The notes under the pieces are model-generated. The model was given only the letters and a program-made list of their open reading frames with translations. It was not told where the DNA came from and ran no database searches. From Pedobacter psychrodurus (lineage in GTDB: Bacteria > Bacteroidota > Bacteroidia > Sphingobacteriales > Sphingobacteriaceae): a stretch of DNA of 64,000 nucleotides. A program made the translations under genes and the position numbers. The stretch lies in NCBI RefSeq assembly GCF_004331735.1, contig NZ_SJSO01000020.1, positions 1-64,000 of the forward strand. The letters are read 5' to 3'. Of the stretch, positions 50,972 through 60,038 are shown piece by piece (position 1 is the stretch's first letter; each line of letters starts with the position of its first letter).

Positions 50972-52093
50972 ATGATAAAAATCTCTCCATTAAAGGCATT
51001 ACAGCCAGGAAAAGACATCTTTGATCTGATGATTTCTGATCAGGTAAACGGTAAGGTGCGCAAGAATGAGCAGCTTTCTTTTGAAGACCTGCTCAATTTA
51101 TTTGGATGTGCTTTGGATGATCGGCCTGCTATTTATGTTTACGAGTTTCGCAGCGAGTTTGGCGTAATGAGGGGAATTTGGGCAGCTACCGATCTCTCTC
51201 AAACACCGGTAAATGCAATTAAAAGGCATGAAGAAACGGTATCGTCGAAAGTAGAATCGCTTAAAATAGATCGGAGAAATAAGGCAGTGCAAAAATCACC
51301 AATCTTATTGGTCCATAAAAAAGACCAAACCTTAGATGCCCTTATTGATTTTGTAGTGCGTACGCGTAAACCTTTGGCAAGCGAATGGTCGCAGATGGAA
51401 CATTTTCTTTATCAGGTACTGGAAAAAGATGTGATTGAAAAATTTGTTGACGAATTTATGAAACTTGATGCGGTTTACCTTGCCGATGGTCATCATCGCC
51501 TGGAAGCAGCCTGTTCGCTGCAGAAAAACACCCCTCAGCAGATCAGTTCACTGTTTGTTTCTGAAGATGTAATTTCGATAGATGCCTTTCATAGAGTGGT
51601 TTCGGGTGTAGATATTTCTTATTCACTGTTGATGGAAAAACTGGAACAGTATTATTATATCTCAAAAATCCCCAATAACAAAGCTTATAAACCTGATCAT
51701 AAAAATAGGTTAGGTCTTTGTTTTAAAGGCGAATGGTATCAACTGGATTTAAATAAAGCTTCTATTGCATTGTCAGCGGTGCCAGATACGGTGATTTTAC
51801 AAGATAAAATCCTGTCAGCCGTGCTGGGTATTAATAAACCAAAGGAAGACGAAAGACTAGTCTGCTTTCCGGATTGCAACTGGTCTCAATTTCTTACAGC
51901 ATTGAATCACGATGAAACGTCAATTGGTTTTTCTCTTTTTCCGATGACAGCAGATGCATTTATTACCACTGCAGAAAAGGGTGAGTTTTTGCCACCCAAA
52001 TCTACTTGGATAGCGCCCAAGATCCCTCAGGGATTTATGGCAAGTAGCCTGGTGGCTATAACGGCAAAAGGTGAGCAGTTACGGGTAAATTAA
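50972..52093 (+). CDS. DUF1015 family protein
   Basis: A 373-residue DUF1015 protein. Hallmarks are PLKALQPGKDIFDLM at the N-terminus (the family's usual RP-type opening), IYVYEFRSEFGVMRGI, and the metal-like motif YLADGHHRLEAA near 170. DUF1015 genes in many bacteria lie next to serC or serA, and a role in serine or phosphoserine metabolism is assumed but undefined. It is cotranscribed with serC and followed by a tiny membrane-protein ORF 25 bp later. Confidence 0.92.
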   Translation: MIKISPLKALQPGKDIFDLMISDQVNGKVRKNEQLSFEDLLNLFGCALDDRPAIYVYEFRSEFGVMRGIWAATDLSQTPVNAIKRHEETVSSKVESLKIDRRNKAVQKSPILLVHKKDQTLDALIDFVVRTRKPLASEWSQMEHFLYQVLEKDVIEKFVDEFMKLDAVYLADGHHRLEAACSLQKNTPQQISSLFVSEDVISIDAFHRVVSGVDISYSLLMEKLEQYYYISKIPNNKAYKPDHKNRLGLCFKGEWYQLDLNKASIALSAVPDTVILQDKILSAVLGINKPKEDERLVCFPDCNWSQFLTALNHDETSIGFSLFPMTADAFITTAEKGEFLPPKSTWIAPKIPQGFMASSLVAITAKGEQLRVN

Positions 52094-52118
52094 TAGTTAA
52101 ACCTATAAAACAAACGAT

Positions 52119-52265
52119 ATGTTCGGTCTCGATTTAGAAAGTATAGCCCAGATAGGAGCTACCTTTCTGATAATAGCTTTCTTTCTAGTGGCTTTATACA
52201 AAAAGCGACTTAAAGGAAACAAGAAAAAAAATGATGGAGAGCACGATTACCTGCACTGGCTCTAA
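52119..52265 (+). CDS. Small single-span membrane protein (48 aa)
   Basis: MFGLDLESIAQIGATFLIIA, then FFLVALYKK and a Lys-rich, charged tail ending HDYLHWL. One span at about residues 11-27 with a cytoplasmic basic tail (KKRLKGNKKKN) is clear. It follows DUF1015 by 25 bp on the same strand and is likely part of the serC transcript. Function unknown; size and layout are those of small regulatory or complex-stabilising membrane proteins. Confidence 0.6.
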   Translation: MFGLDLESIAQIGATFLIIAFFLVALYKKRLKGNKKKNDGEHDYLHWL

Positions 52266-52382
52266 ACCAGTTAAATTGATTTTAGTAGTGTCTGCGTATT
52301 TTTTTTGTTGTGGTAAATCAATTTAGTTTGATATTGATTAAGTTTCATAGGTAGCTATGCCTTGGTAGGTTGATTATAGCAA

Positions 52383-52411
52383 TTTGATTTTAGTTAAATT
52401 TTATACTTTTG
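52383..52411 (+). promoter_or_regulatory. Promoter of the DUF4350-like gene
   Basis: TTTG at 52383-52386, 17 bases, then TACTTTTG at 52404-52411 match the Bacteroidota promoter. Predicted start is near 52418, about 31 bases before the ATG. Confidence 0.55.
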
Positions 52412-52448
52412 GGTTATTAGTAAGTTACAATTTAACCCGATATGTTTT

Positions 52449-53240
52449 ATGAAAATGCTTTTTAGAGTTTGCATACTTTCTGTTTTAATCTGTTCATCTA
52501 TTCTGGCGAGTGCGCAAACCGTTACCCTAGATTATTTTTTTAATCGCGAAACCCGAAAAAACAAAGCGGGAGAAGTAGAGCGTTTTCACTATTTATGGGG
52601 CAAAAGCGATTATGGGAATTTCTTTATCTTAGGAAACATCTTTAAGAAACAAGGTTTTAAGTTAGACTCTTTAGAAACGGCACCTACTACGGCCAAGCTA
52701 AAAGGAACTGATGTTTATTTAATTGTAGATCCCGATCGTCCGAAAGAAAATCCTAAACCTAATTATATCAAGGCTGACCATATTGCTGCAATTTCTGCAT
52801 GGGTAAAGCAGGGTGGGGTATTGGTGATGTTTGCCAACGATAGTGCCAATGTAGAATTACCGCATTTTAATAAACTAGCCAATATATTTGGTATGCACTT
52901 TAAGAATGAGATGCAAAATCACGTTATTGATGACAAACATTTTGATGACGGTGCTATTTCAACCAAAAACAATCCTGTATTTAAAACAGCGCAGAAAATA
53001 TTTATGAAAGATGTTTGTTCCATTGAAACAAAAGCTGGTGCAAAACCAGTTTTGAAAAATGCGGCTAACGCAACCGTTATTGCTTCGGCTAAATATGGTA
53101 AAGGAACAGTAATTGCCATTGCCGATCCATGGTTGTATGACGAATATGTTAACGGACGTTTACCAAAAGAAATGGGTTTCGAAAATGATAAAGCAGCTGC
53201 TGATGTAGTGGCATGGCTAAAAAAGCTATCGAAAAAATAA
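52449..53240 (+). CDS. DUF4350-like exported protein
   Basis: A 263-residue protein with a signal peptide (LFRVCILSVLICSSILASAQ). The mature part (about 25-260) resembles the DUF4350/GATase-like fold that is fused to some unsaturated rhamnogalacturonyl hydrolases: TVTLDYFFNRETRKNKAGE, then AISAWVKQGGVLVMFANDS near 118 and GKGTVIAIADPWLYDEYVNG near 220. No hydrolase domain accompanies it. Perhaps a carbohydrate-binding or structural periplasmic protein; the role is unknown. Confidence 0.8.
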   Translation: MKMLFRVCILSVLICSSILASAQTVTLDYFFNRETRKNKAGEVERFHYLWGKSDYGNFFILGNIFKKQGFKLDSLETAPTTAKLKGTDVYLIVDPDRPKENPKPNYIKADHIAAISAWVKQGGVLVMFANDSANVELPHFNKLANIFGMHFKNEMQNHVIDDKHFDDGAISTKNNPVFKTAQKIFMKDVCSIETKAGAKPVLKNAANATVIASAKYGKGTVIAIADPWLYDEYVNGRLPKEMGFENDKAAADVVAWLKKLSKK

Positions 53241-53255
53241 CCCAGTTTAATACAA

Positions 53256-53825
53256 TTAGAGTTTATCTAGTTTAAAATAACCCAAATGAATTTCATCTTC
53301 AGGTAAAGCACCTGAAGATGGTTTTATTTCGATATGGTATTTTTGTTTCGATTCTTCATTTAAAATATCTTCAATTTTATAAATATCATCTACATCAATC
53401 CCATACTTTTCATCGATGTGGGCATTGGCGCCTTTTAGCGAATTTGTTTTAAAGAATACTGTTTTCTTTGCTTCTTGTATAGCCTTCGCCCTTTCATCAT
53501 GAACAGATAAAACAATATAATGTTGTTCGTATAGTTTGTTCGATTGGTAGCCACCAAGGTTAATAAAAAATAGTTTATCAGTAGAAAGTATTGTGTGGCT
53601 ATCTCTTAATTTAATGTTGATTTCATAATCGTCAACCTTATTTACTTCCCGCCAGCCATCTATATGAATACTGGCTCCTGCTTCGGGCCAAAATGCTTTA
53701 ATTTCGGGAACAAGCGCTTTAAGCGAATGGGCAATGCCGAAGAAATAATCGTGCTGTTCTACATTTCTTTTCGGTGCTTTCGATCCTAATAAAAGCATAT
53801 ATAGTTTTGGGTGCTGTTCGTCCAT
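53256..53825 (-). CDS. DUF1543 protein
   Basis: A 189-residue soluble protein that matches DUF1543. The opening PKLYMLLLGSKAPKRNVEQH is followed by DYFFGIAHSLKALVPEIKAFWP, and the second half contains KLFFINLGGYQSNKLYEQHY and KTVFFKTNSLKGANAHIDEKYGID. The family is small, cytoplasmic and of unknown function. It is a single gene convergent with the DUF4350-like gene and preceded by a 419-bp gap with a repeat. Confidence 0.88.
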   Translation of the reverse strand: MDEQHPKLYMLLLGSKAPKRNVEQHDYFFGIAHSLKALVPEIKAFWPEAGASIHIDGWREVNKVDDYEINIKLRDSHTILSTDKLFFINLGGYQSNKLYEQHYIVLSVHDERAKAIQEAKKTVFFKTNSLKGANAHIDEKYGIDVDDIYKIEDILNEESKQKYHIEIKPSSGALPEDEIHLGYFKLDKL

Positions 53826-53929
53826 ATTTAATTGATTGCCTTTTCTTTTAACAGCGCTAATCAGAATTGGTTTGTGATTTTACATCTTCTTTTAACCACA
53901 GAGAACACAAAGCTGGTGATCATGCAGCA

Positions 53930-54067
53930 CAAACCTTTCATTATAAACCCGATAGCAGTGGATGCCGATTCTTTACCGAAAAATCGGCACTGAATTAGCA
54001 TCGGTTGGAACGAATAGCGGGACTACCACAGCCCATGGAATACTGACATTCATTTCCAAAACCTAAA
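53930..54067 (-). repeat. About 110-bp dispersed intergenic element, copy 2 (inverted)
   Basis: This is the reverse complement of the element at 6432-6545, sharing gaatgtcagt, catggg, cccgctattcgtt and cactgctatcgggttta. The internal hairpin is different in sequence (GCCGATT ... AATCGGC) but lies at the same position. The gap 53826-54244 contains no gene otherwise; ttaaccacagagaacacaaa at 53891 belongs to another dispersed repeat. Confidence 0.75.
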
Positions 54068-54244
54068 AGCATTACAAACATCATTTATATTGATCCTTAT
54101 AAAATAAATTATCTCTCAGGATGACAATTAGGGCAATTATTCCGTGTTTCTGTGGCAAAAAAATAAAACAATTTCGCTTTTTTATGATTATATCAGCTGA
54201 TAGGTTATGATGTGCCATTTCACTAATCAAATAAAATACGATAA

Positions 54245-55948
54245 ATGAATACAGCTACTACAAAAAAAAGAATTGCCATTATAGGGGGTGGGCCGAGTGG
54301 TCTTTTCATGTATAAAAGATTAACAGAATCAAAAGTGCTTGATTTTGAGGTAGACATTTTCGAGCGAAAAGATTATTTGGGGGCGGGTATGCCTTATAGT
54401 GCCGAAGGAGCTAATGTAGAACATATAACCAATGTATCAGATAATGAAATTCCGATCATTTTTAATTCTATAGAAGATTGGGTAAAAATAGCACCTAAAG
54501 CAGTTTTAAAAAAGTTTAACATCAACGAAGAGAAATTTAATGAATACAAGGTATTGCCCAGGCTGTTTTTTGGCGAATACTTATCAGCTCAGTTTAATCT
54601 ACTGAAAGATGCTGCGGCCAAAAAAGGCATAGAAACCAATGTACATTTAAATTGTGTGGTAGAAGATATTATCGACTCTCCTGGAGATAATCAGGTAGCG
54701 GTAAGCATTAAAGGGCATGATAATGCCTATTTCGACCAGGTTATTATTTGTATCGGTCATAATTGGCCAAAGAAATACGAAGGTCGTATCCCTAACTATT
54801 TCGATTCTCCATATCCACCAAAGAAGGTATCGCTAAAACTCAATCATGCCGTTGGTATTATGGGCTCGTCGTTAACTGCCATTGATGCGCTAAGAACACT
54901 GGCCAGACAAAATGGTAAGTTTGAAGACAATGAAGATGGGAGTTATAGCTATCAGTTAACAAGCGAAGGCTTTAAAATTGTAATGCACTCGCGTAGTGGC
55001 TTATTGCCTGCCATTAGGTTTCATTTAGAAGATTCTCATCTTGGGAAGGAAGAAACGTTGAGTAAGGCAGAAATTCATGAAAGTATAGCTGAAAACGGAG
55101 GCTTTTTGCCATTGGACTTCGTATTTGAAAAGAATTTCAAAGAAATGTTTATTGAAAAAGATCCAGCTTTTTATGAGCAGATTAAAGCAATGAACCTGGA
55201 AGAATTTGTTGAGGTCATGATGAATTTCAGGGAAAAAATGGAACCTTTCGATCTTTTTAAGCAAGAATATGAAGAGGCAGAAAAGTCTATAGAAAAGCGA
55301 AAATCTATTTATTGGAAAGAAGCATTGGCCGTTTTAAGTTTTGCAATGAACTATCCAGCAAAATACCTTTCTGCCGAAGATATGGAAAGGCTCCAAAAAG
55401 TATTGATGCCCTTAATTTCTATCGTAATTGCATTTGTACCCCAAAGCTCATGCAGAGAATTATTGGCACTGCACGAGGCTGGTGTGCTAAGCATTATTGC
55501 CGTTGGAGATGATGCAAAGATAGAACCATTAAAAACAGGTGGGGCAGATTATCATTATAAGGTGGATGATCAAGAGATAACTGTTCACTTCGCTACCTTT
55601 ATCGATTGTGTTGGTCAGCCGCATCTTTCTTTCGATGATTTTCCTTTTAAAAGCTTAATTACAAATAGAACGGTTAGTCCGGCAAGGCTAAAATTCCAAT
55701 CTGCTGAGCATGGACAGGAAGAAATGAAACATAGCGATTTAGTGACAAGGAAAGGCAATACCTACTTTTTAACTGTACCTGGTATCACCATCAATGATCA
55801 TTTTCAAGTGGTTGATGAAGTGGGACAGGCGAATAATAGAATCTATATCATGGCTGTTCCATACATTGGGGGCTATAACCCCGATTATTCTGGAATCGAT
55901 TTCTGCGAAGCCGCATCAGAGGCTGTTTTAAAAAGTATTTTAAGTTAA
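54245..55948 (+). CDS. FAD/NAD(P)-binding protein (PF13454-type)
   Basis: A 567-residue flavoprotein. The dinucleotide-binding motif is IAIIGGGPSGLFMYKRL (residues 9-25). The next signature, GAGMPYSAEGANVEHITNVS, fits the family of FAD/NAD(P)-binding proteins (PF13454) with a NPxxYSG-like block near the end: GGYNPDYSGIDFCEAAS. A second Rossmann motif is VGIMGSSLTAIDAL. No signal peptide; cytoplasmic oxidoreductase of unknown substrate, probably a hydroxylase- or amine oxidase-like enzyme. It stands alone, with 1.1 kb of gene-free sequence after it. Confidence 0.87.
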   Translation: MNTATTKKRIAIIGGGPSGLFMYKRLTESKVLDFEVDIFERKDYLGAGMPYSAEGANVEHITNVSDNEIPIIFNSIEDWVKIAPKAVLKKFNINEEKFNEYKVLPRLFFGEYLSAQFNLLKDAAAKKGIETNVHLNCVVEDIIDSPGDNQVAVSIKGHDNAYFDQVIICIGHNWPKKYEGRIPNYFDSPYPPKKVSLKLNHAVGIMGSSLTAIDALRTLARQNGKFEDNEDGSYSYQLTSEGFKIVMHSRSGLLPAIRFHLEDSHLGKEETLSKAEIHESIAENGGFLPLDFVFEKNFKEMFIEKDPAFYEQIKAMNLEEFVEVMMNFREKMEPFDLFKQEYEEAEKSIEKRKSIYWKEALAVLSFAMNYPAKYLSAEDMERLQKVLMPLISIVIAFVPQSSCRELLALHEAGVLSIIAVGDDAKIEPLKTGGADYHYKVDDQEITVHFATFIDCVGQPHLSFDDFPFKSLITNRTVSPARLKFQSAEHGQEEMKHSDLVTRKGNTYFLTVPGITINDHFQVVDEVGQANNRIYIMAVPYIGGYNPDYSGIDFCEAASEAVLKSILS

Positions 55949-56079
55949 GTATCTAATAATTTGTATGGCCAGAGTTTGCAGTGTTTTATACAGTAACAAT
56001 ACGCTATTTATACTTTAACTATACTTAAGGTATGCATATACTAAGGTTGATGTGTGGAGTTGCTACAGTTTTCCCTTTA

Positions 56080-56142
56080 CGTTAGTTGGTCAGGATCTGC
56101 GATCTTGACCTTTGTTCTGCAGATTTGTAATCCCGACTAACG
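56080..56142. repeat. Palindromic intergenic element
   Basis: Outer arms cgttagttgg and cccgactaacg pair, with inner 10-bp hairpin 56088-56110. It lies in a gene-free region and resembles a nested cruciform-forming repeat; no copy elsewhere in the window was seen. Confidence 0.55.
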
Positions 56143-56387
56143 AATATGCCTGATTTATGACGTGAATAGCGTTTTTTCTACAAAAAATACAGTTAGAAAA
56201 ACGGTTTACGCTTTACTTGTTTTTCTGGATTATTAACAGTTGTTTTTTTGAAAACTAATTTATTAAGTTAGTGTTAATTTTTTCAATTGACTTATATTGG
56301 AATTACTTAGAAATAGTACATTAGATTTAAAAAAAATATAGCATAAAAATGCTTTTAGATGCAATAAATGATGTTTTTTAGAAAAAA

Positions 56388-56397
56388 CAAACGTTTG
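56388..56397. promoter_or_regulatory. LacI-type operator candidate 1 (CAAACGTTTG)
   Basis: A perfect 10-bp palindrome with central CG, the hallmark of LacI/GalR family operators, followed by CGC. It lies 236 bp upstream of the susC promoter box, consistent with a distal operator for loop formation. Confidence 0.5.
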
Positions 56398-56623
56398 CGC
56401 TTAATTTTCGATATGTCTTTTTTCGATTACAAATTTGCTAAGAATGGTAAAGCATTCCAAAGTATAAGTGAGCATAAAAATAACTGTAGTGGTTTAATTT
56501 TGTGATGAATCAAACTATCATCCTCAGTATTCTTCTTACTCCTTATTCGTTATTAGAATATCGTTTAGAAAAATTATAGAAATTAGTCGATTAATACCGC
56601 TGTTCAAGCGCTATAGCCTTTTG

Positions 56624-56631
56624 TAGCTTTG
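56624..56631 (+). promoter_or_regulatory. Promoter -7 box of the SusC locus
   Basis: TAGCTTTG fits TAnnTTTG. The predicted start is near 56638, about 13 bases before operator 2, leaving a leader of about 400 bases to the susC ATG. The -33 element is poor. Confidence 0.5.
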
Positions 56632-56650
56632 CGTATTACGCATTTTTTAA

Positions 56651-56662
56651 GCAAACGTTTGC
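56651..56662. promoter_or_regulatory. LacI-type operator candidate 2 (GCAAACGTTTGC)
   Basis: A perfect 12-bp palindrome with central CG, just downstream of the predicted transcription start. A repressor bound here would block transcription; together with the site at 56388 a loop is possible. No lacI gene lies in the window. Confidence 0.6.
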
Positions 56663-57041
56663 GTTAAGAAAAATAAAAATCAAGTATTCTTAATATATAA
56701 CTTGCATTACCAAATCATAACGAGCCGATATTTTATTTTAGTATTACGAGCAAAAAGAATCTTGTCAACTAGCAAGAAATAAATAATAAATAAAATAACA
56801 AAATAACCTCTAACCAAGGAAAAACAAACAAGCAAACAAAAACTAATCATTCTTAGGGCGGTCTAATTTGCACTGAGAATTAATATTAATCAACCCTAAA
56901 CCATATTCCATGATCAAAAATTTTACTTTTTGTCTTCAGGCATCGCTTTGCCCAAAATCTCGAATAGAGATAATTTCTTAATTACATTTTAACAATCGAG
57001 TTTCTTCTTTAAACACTTAAACTTTTAATTAAACTAATAAA

Positions 57042-60035
57042 ATGGTTAAAATTTATACAAGCGTTTGTATTGCCTTGTTTTTATCTGTTTTTGGATCACA
57101 ATCTTTATATGCCCACGAGGCATGGCTTAAAACGGCTAATGGCGGTTATTTTGTTTTTCAGCAGGATACCACTAAAGCTAAAAAAGATTCGTCCGATTAT
57201 TCCATTAAGACCGATACAATTGGCCAAATGGTTAGAGCATTACAGAAATTTAAAACGGTACGCGATACGATTAACATCCGTTCCTCAACACCTGTTCCGA
57301 ATTTATCGTTACAGCAAATTATTAAAGGTAATTTGGCTGGAGTTTACGTACAAGAACCAAATGGCGAGCCTGGGACTGAGCAAAGTATTATTGTGCAAGG
57401 TGCATCAGGGGTATTGTTTACTAAAAAGGATATTTATGCATTACAGCCGGCAGTATACTTAAACGGCGTTCCGCTGGTTCAAGATAATCCTTTTGCTTTC
57501 GACGTACAGAAATACGATTTTAACAGGATTGGACCTGCTACCAATTTACTTTCTCAGATCAGTATAGATAATATACAGTCTATTTCGGTAATTAAAGATC
57601 CGTTTGAATTGGCTAAACTAGGACCAAATGCAGCAAATGGAGCTATATACATTACCACTAAAAATGCAAGAGGAGGACTAAGAGATATTAGTTTAAACTC
57701 TTATTTTGGTTATGTAACTGCTCCACAGGCAAATACCATTAACGGCGTTTATGAAAACAACTTTAGAAGCCAGTTTTATAAAAAATATAATCCAACGGGT
57801 AGCCCAGCTTCTTATTTAAGGGATTCTACAAATGTGGCTTATTTTGGGCCATCAAACTGGACGGATTTATACTATCAAAATACCCCAACTTTTTCTGCTG
57901 ATTTGGGTATTACAGGAGGATCGGAAAGAGCGAATTTTAGATTTTTTGGTTCAGGTACCAAAAATGCCGGAAATGCAGATAATACCGATATTAACAGGTA
58001 TAATCTATTCTTTGGCATAAACATGGCACCTTTTAAATGGCTTACTGTATCAAGTACAGTTAATACTGCCCGTTTAGATCGTACAAGGAACAAAAGTTTA
58101 CGCGATCGCTTTGCCGAAACGCGTTATATCCCCGATTTGAGCAGTCCACTTTCTCCAAATGCTGATTCTTATGCCTCCTACTTAACTGAAAATGACCGAA
58201 ATGTAGATAATAATCGGTCAACAGTGTTAAACGGAAGCTTATCGTTAACCGCGAAAGTGAACAAGTTTGTCATTACAAGCACAGGTCTGTTCAATTATAA
58301 TGAAGGTATTCGTGATTATTTTATTCCATCTTCCTTATTGGCAGGTGTAAGCTATATATCTAATTACTTTGGTTATAGTCAGCGGGTTTCGCTAAACAAT
58401 AGTATTAGCTATAAATATGAGATCAACAAAAAGAATACAATTGATTTCGAACTCGGACAGAGCTTACAGGGAGATACCTATAAATATAATTATGCCAGAG
58501 CATATAATGGGCCAAATGACTATGTAAAGCTATCTTTTGTTGATGCAAGACAAACCATTGGCGGCGTTGATAATCCGGATTATTTAAATGTGCTGGCTAA
58601 GAATGATTTTTATGTTTTCAGGTATATTGATAAAGAACGCAATAATTTAATGTCGTTTTATGGTTCAGCTAAATATGCGTATAAAAATTTATTAACACTA
58701 AGTGCTTTGATTAGAAGGGATGGTACTTCAAACGGTCAACCAGATAGCCGTTGGGTAACAACACCTGCTTTTAACGCTAACTTCAACCTTAAAGAGCAGT
58801 TCTTAAAAAATAATAAAGGGATAGATGCTTTACACTTAAGTGCTTCGTGGGGTAGAACTTTAAGGATTTTCCAGGATGACCGCTTTGCTGCCGGTCCACA
58901 GTACCGTTCGGAAAACGGATGGGAAGAAGAGCCAACAATACCTGGCTATGGTGGTTTGCTAGGTATTAACCGCCCTTATAATAGTGGTTTTATTGGTTAT
59001 AATATTAGCCTACCTTTTGCTGATAGAACTAGTGTAACTTTAGACGCCTCTTTTTTAAACAGCCGTTTAAATACTGCTATTACTGTATATAACCGTAATG
59101 ATAAAAATAATGTTGTTGGTTTACCAGTAGCTGTAGAAACCGGATATTCTACCGAGTACAAATCGGGAATGGATATCAATAATAAAGGTATTGAGCTTTT
59201 AGTAAACGGATCGGTTATAGAAAGTCAAAATGGCTTAAATTGGAGTACTGGCTTAAACCTGAGCTACAATAAAAATAAACTATCAGCTTTACCACAAGGC
59301 TTAAATGAATTAATTTATCAGAATGATAATAAACTTCAGGTAGGTAAATCTGTTGGTAGCTATTGGTTGTATACAAACGAAGGTATTTACAATACCGATG
59401 GAGAAGTGCCTGCAGGTAGAACCTTTAATGGTATCCCTATGAAAGCTGGCGATCCGAGATGGGTTGATTACAATGGCGACAACAAGATTGATAGTAAAGA
59501 CAAAGTATTAACTGGTGACAGATTACCGCAGTTTGTAGGCGGATGGAACAATACTCTAGCATATAAAGGATTTGATTTAAACTTAAATTTTATTTTTGCT
59601 GCGGGTCAGAAAGCCATTAATCAATACGAGGCAACACGTTATGGTTTTGTTAACCGTGAGGCTGGTAACGATATCAATTCGGTTAAAGAAGTGTCGTCTT
59701 GGCAATCTTTTGATAACCAGAAAAACTATCCAATATATAATCCTTGGAGTCCTGTAGATGCCTATCGTACCGATCAGGATCTGTTTTTAGAAAGCGCTTC
59801 TTATGTGAAATTAAGATCAATTACCCTTGGTTACGATTTTAGTAAAGCAGGTTTCTTTAAAAAGGCAGGTGGAAAATTGAGAAGAGCATATTTATATGCA
59901 ACTGCATTAAATGTATTTACGCTAACCGACTTTTCGGGTGTTGATCCGGAACTGATCAATTATAATGGTATTTACGATGGTGCAAATATCACTATCCCAA
60001 GAACATTTGTTATTGGCTTCAAACTGGAATTATAA
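57042..60035 (+). CDS. SusC/RagA-family TonB-dependent outer-membrane transporter, atypical N-terminus
   Basis: A 997-residue receptor. A signal peptide (SVCIALFLSVFGSQSLYA) is followed by about 60 residues of unusual sequence, then the plug (IIKGNLAGVYVQEPNGEPGT near 91, IQSISVIKDPFELAKLG, AANGAIYITTKNARGG near 205), then the 22-strand barrel ending TFVIGFKLEL. The CarboxypepD_reg-like sandwich normal in SusC proteins is absent, though the next SusC in the window has one. It should import a glycan or other polymer fragment together with SusD. It follows a long leader with LacI-type operator candidates and is the first of four coupled genes. Confidence 0.92.
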   Translation: MVKIYTSVCIALFLSVFGSQSLYAHEAWLKTANGGYFVFQQDTTKAKKDSSDYSIKTDTIGQMVRALQKFKTVRDTINIRSSTPVPNLSLQQIIKGNLAGVYVQEPNGEPGTEQSIIVQGASGVLFTKKDIYALQPAVYLNGVPLVQDNPFAFDVQKYDFNRIGPATNLLSQISIDNIQSISVIKDPFELAKLGPNAANGAIYITTKNARGGLRDISLNSYFGYVTAPQANTINGVYENNFRSQFYKKYNPTGSPASYLRDSTNVAYFGPSNWTDLYYQNTPTFSADLGITGGSERANFRFFGSGTKNAGNADNTDINRYNLFFGINMAPFKWLTVSSTVNTARLDRTRNKSLRDRFAETRYIPDLSSPLSPNADSYASYLTENDRNVDNNRSTVLNGSLSLTAKVNKFVITSTGLFNYNEGIRDYFIPSSLLAGVSYISNYFGYSQRVSLNNSISYKYEINKKNTIDFELGQSLQGDTYKYNYARAYNGPNDYVKLSFVDARQTIGGVDNPDYLNVLAKNDFYVFRYIDKERNNLMSFYGSAKYAYKNLLTLSALIRRDGTSNGQPDSRWVTTPAFNANFNLKEQFLKNNKGIDALHLSASWGRTLRIFQDDRFAAGPQYRSENGWEEEPTIPGYGGLLGINRPYNSGFIGYNISLPFADRTSVTLDASFLNSRLNTAITVYNRNDKNNVVGLPVAVETGYSTEYKSGMDINNKGIELLVNGSVIESQNGLNWSTGLNLSYNKNKLSALPQGLNELIYQNDNKLQVGKSVGSYWLYTNEGIYNTDGEVPAGRTFNGIPMKAGDPRWVDYNGDNKIDSKDKVLTGDRLPQFVGGWNNTLAYKGFDLNLNFIFAAGQKAINQYEATRYGFVNREAGNDINSVKEVSSWQSFDNQKNYPIYNPWSPVDAYRTDQDLFLESASYVKLRSITLGYDFSKAGFFKKAGGKLRRAYLYATALNVFTLTDFSGVDPELINYNGIYDGANITIPRTFVIGFKLEL

Positions 60036-60038
60036 AAT

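Larger units (their letters stand above)
55949..57041. other. 1.1-kb gene-free control region before the SusC locus
   Basis: No gene over 30 codons is credible. It contains a palindromic element at 56080-56142 (CGTTAGT ... ACTAACG with an inner GGTCAGGATC-TGC-GATCTTGACC hairpin), two CAAACGTTTG palindromes at 56388 and 56652, a promoter -7 box at 56624, and a long AT-rich leader. A 24-codon frame at 56910-56981 (MIKNFTFCLQASLCPKSRI) begins shortly before susC and may be a leader or a remnant of an older SusC N-terminus. Confidence 0.6.
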
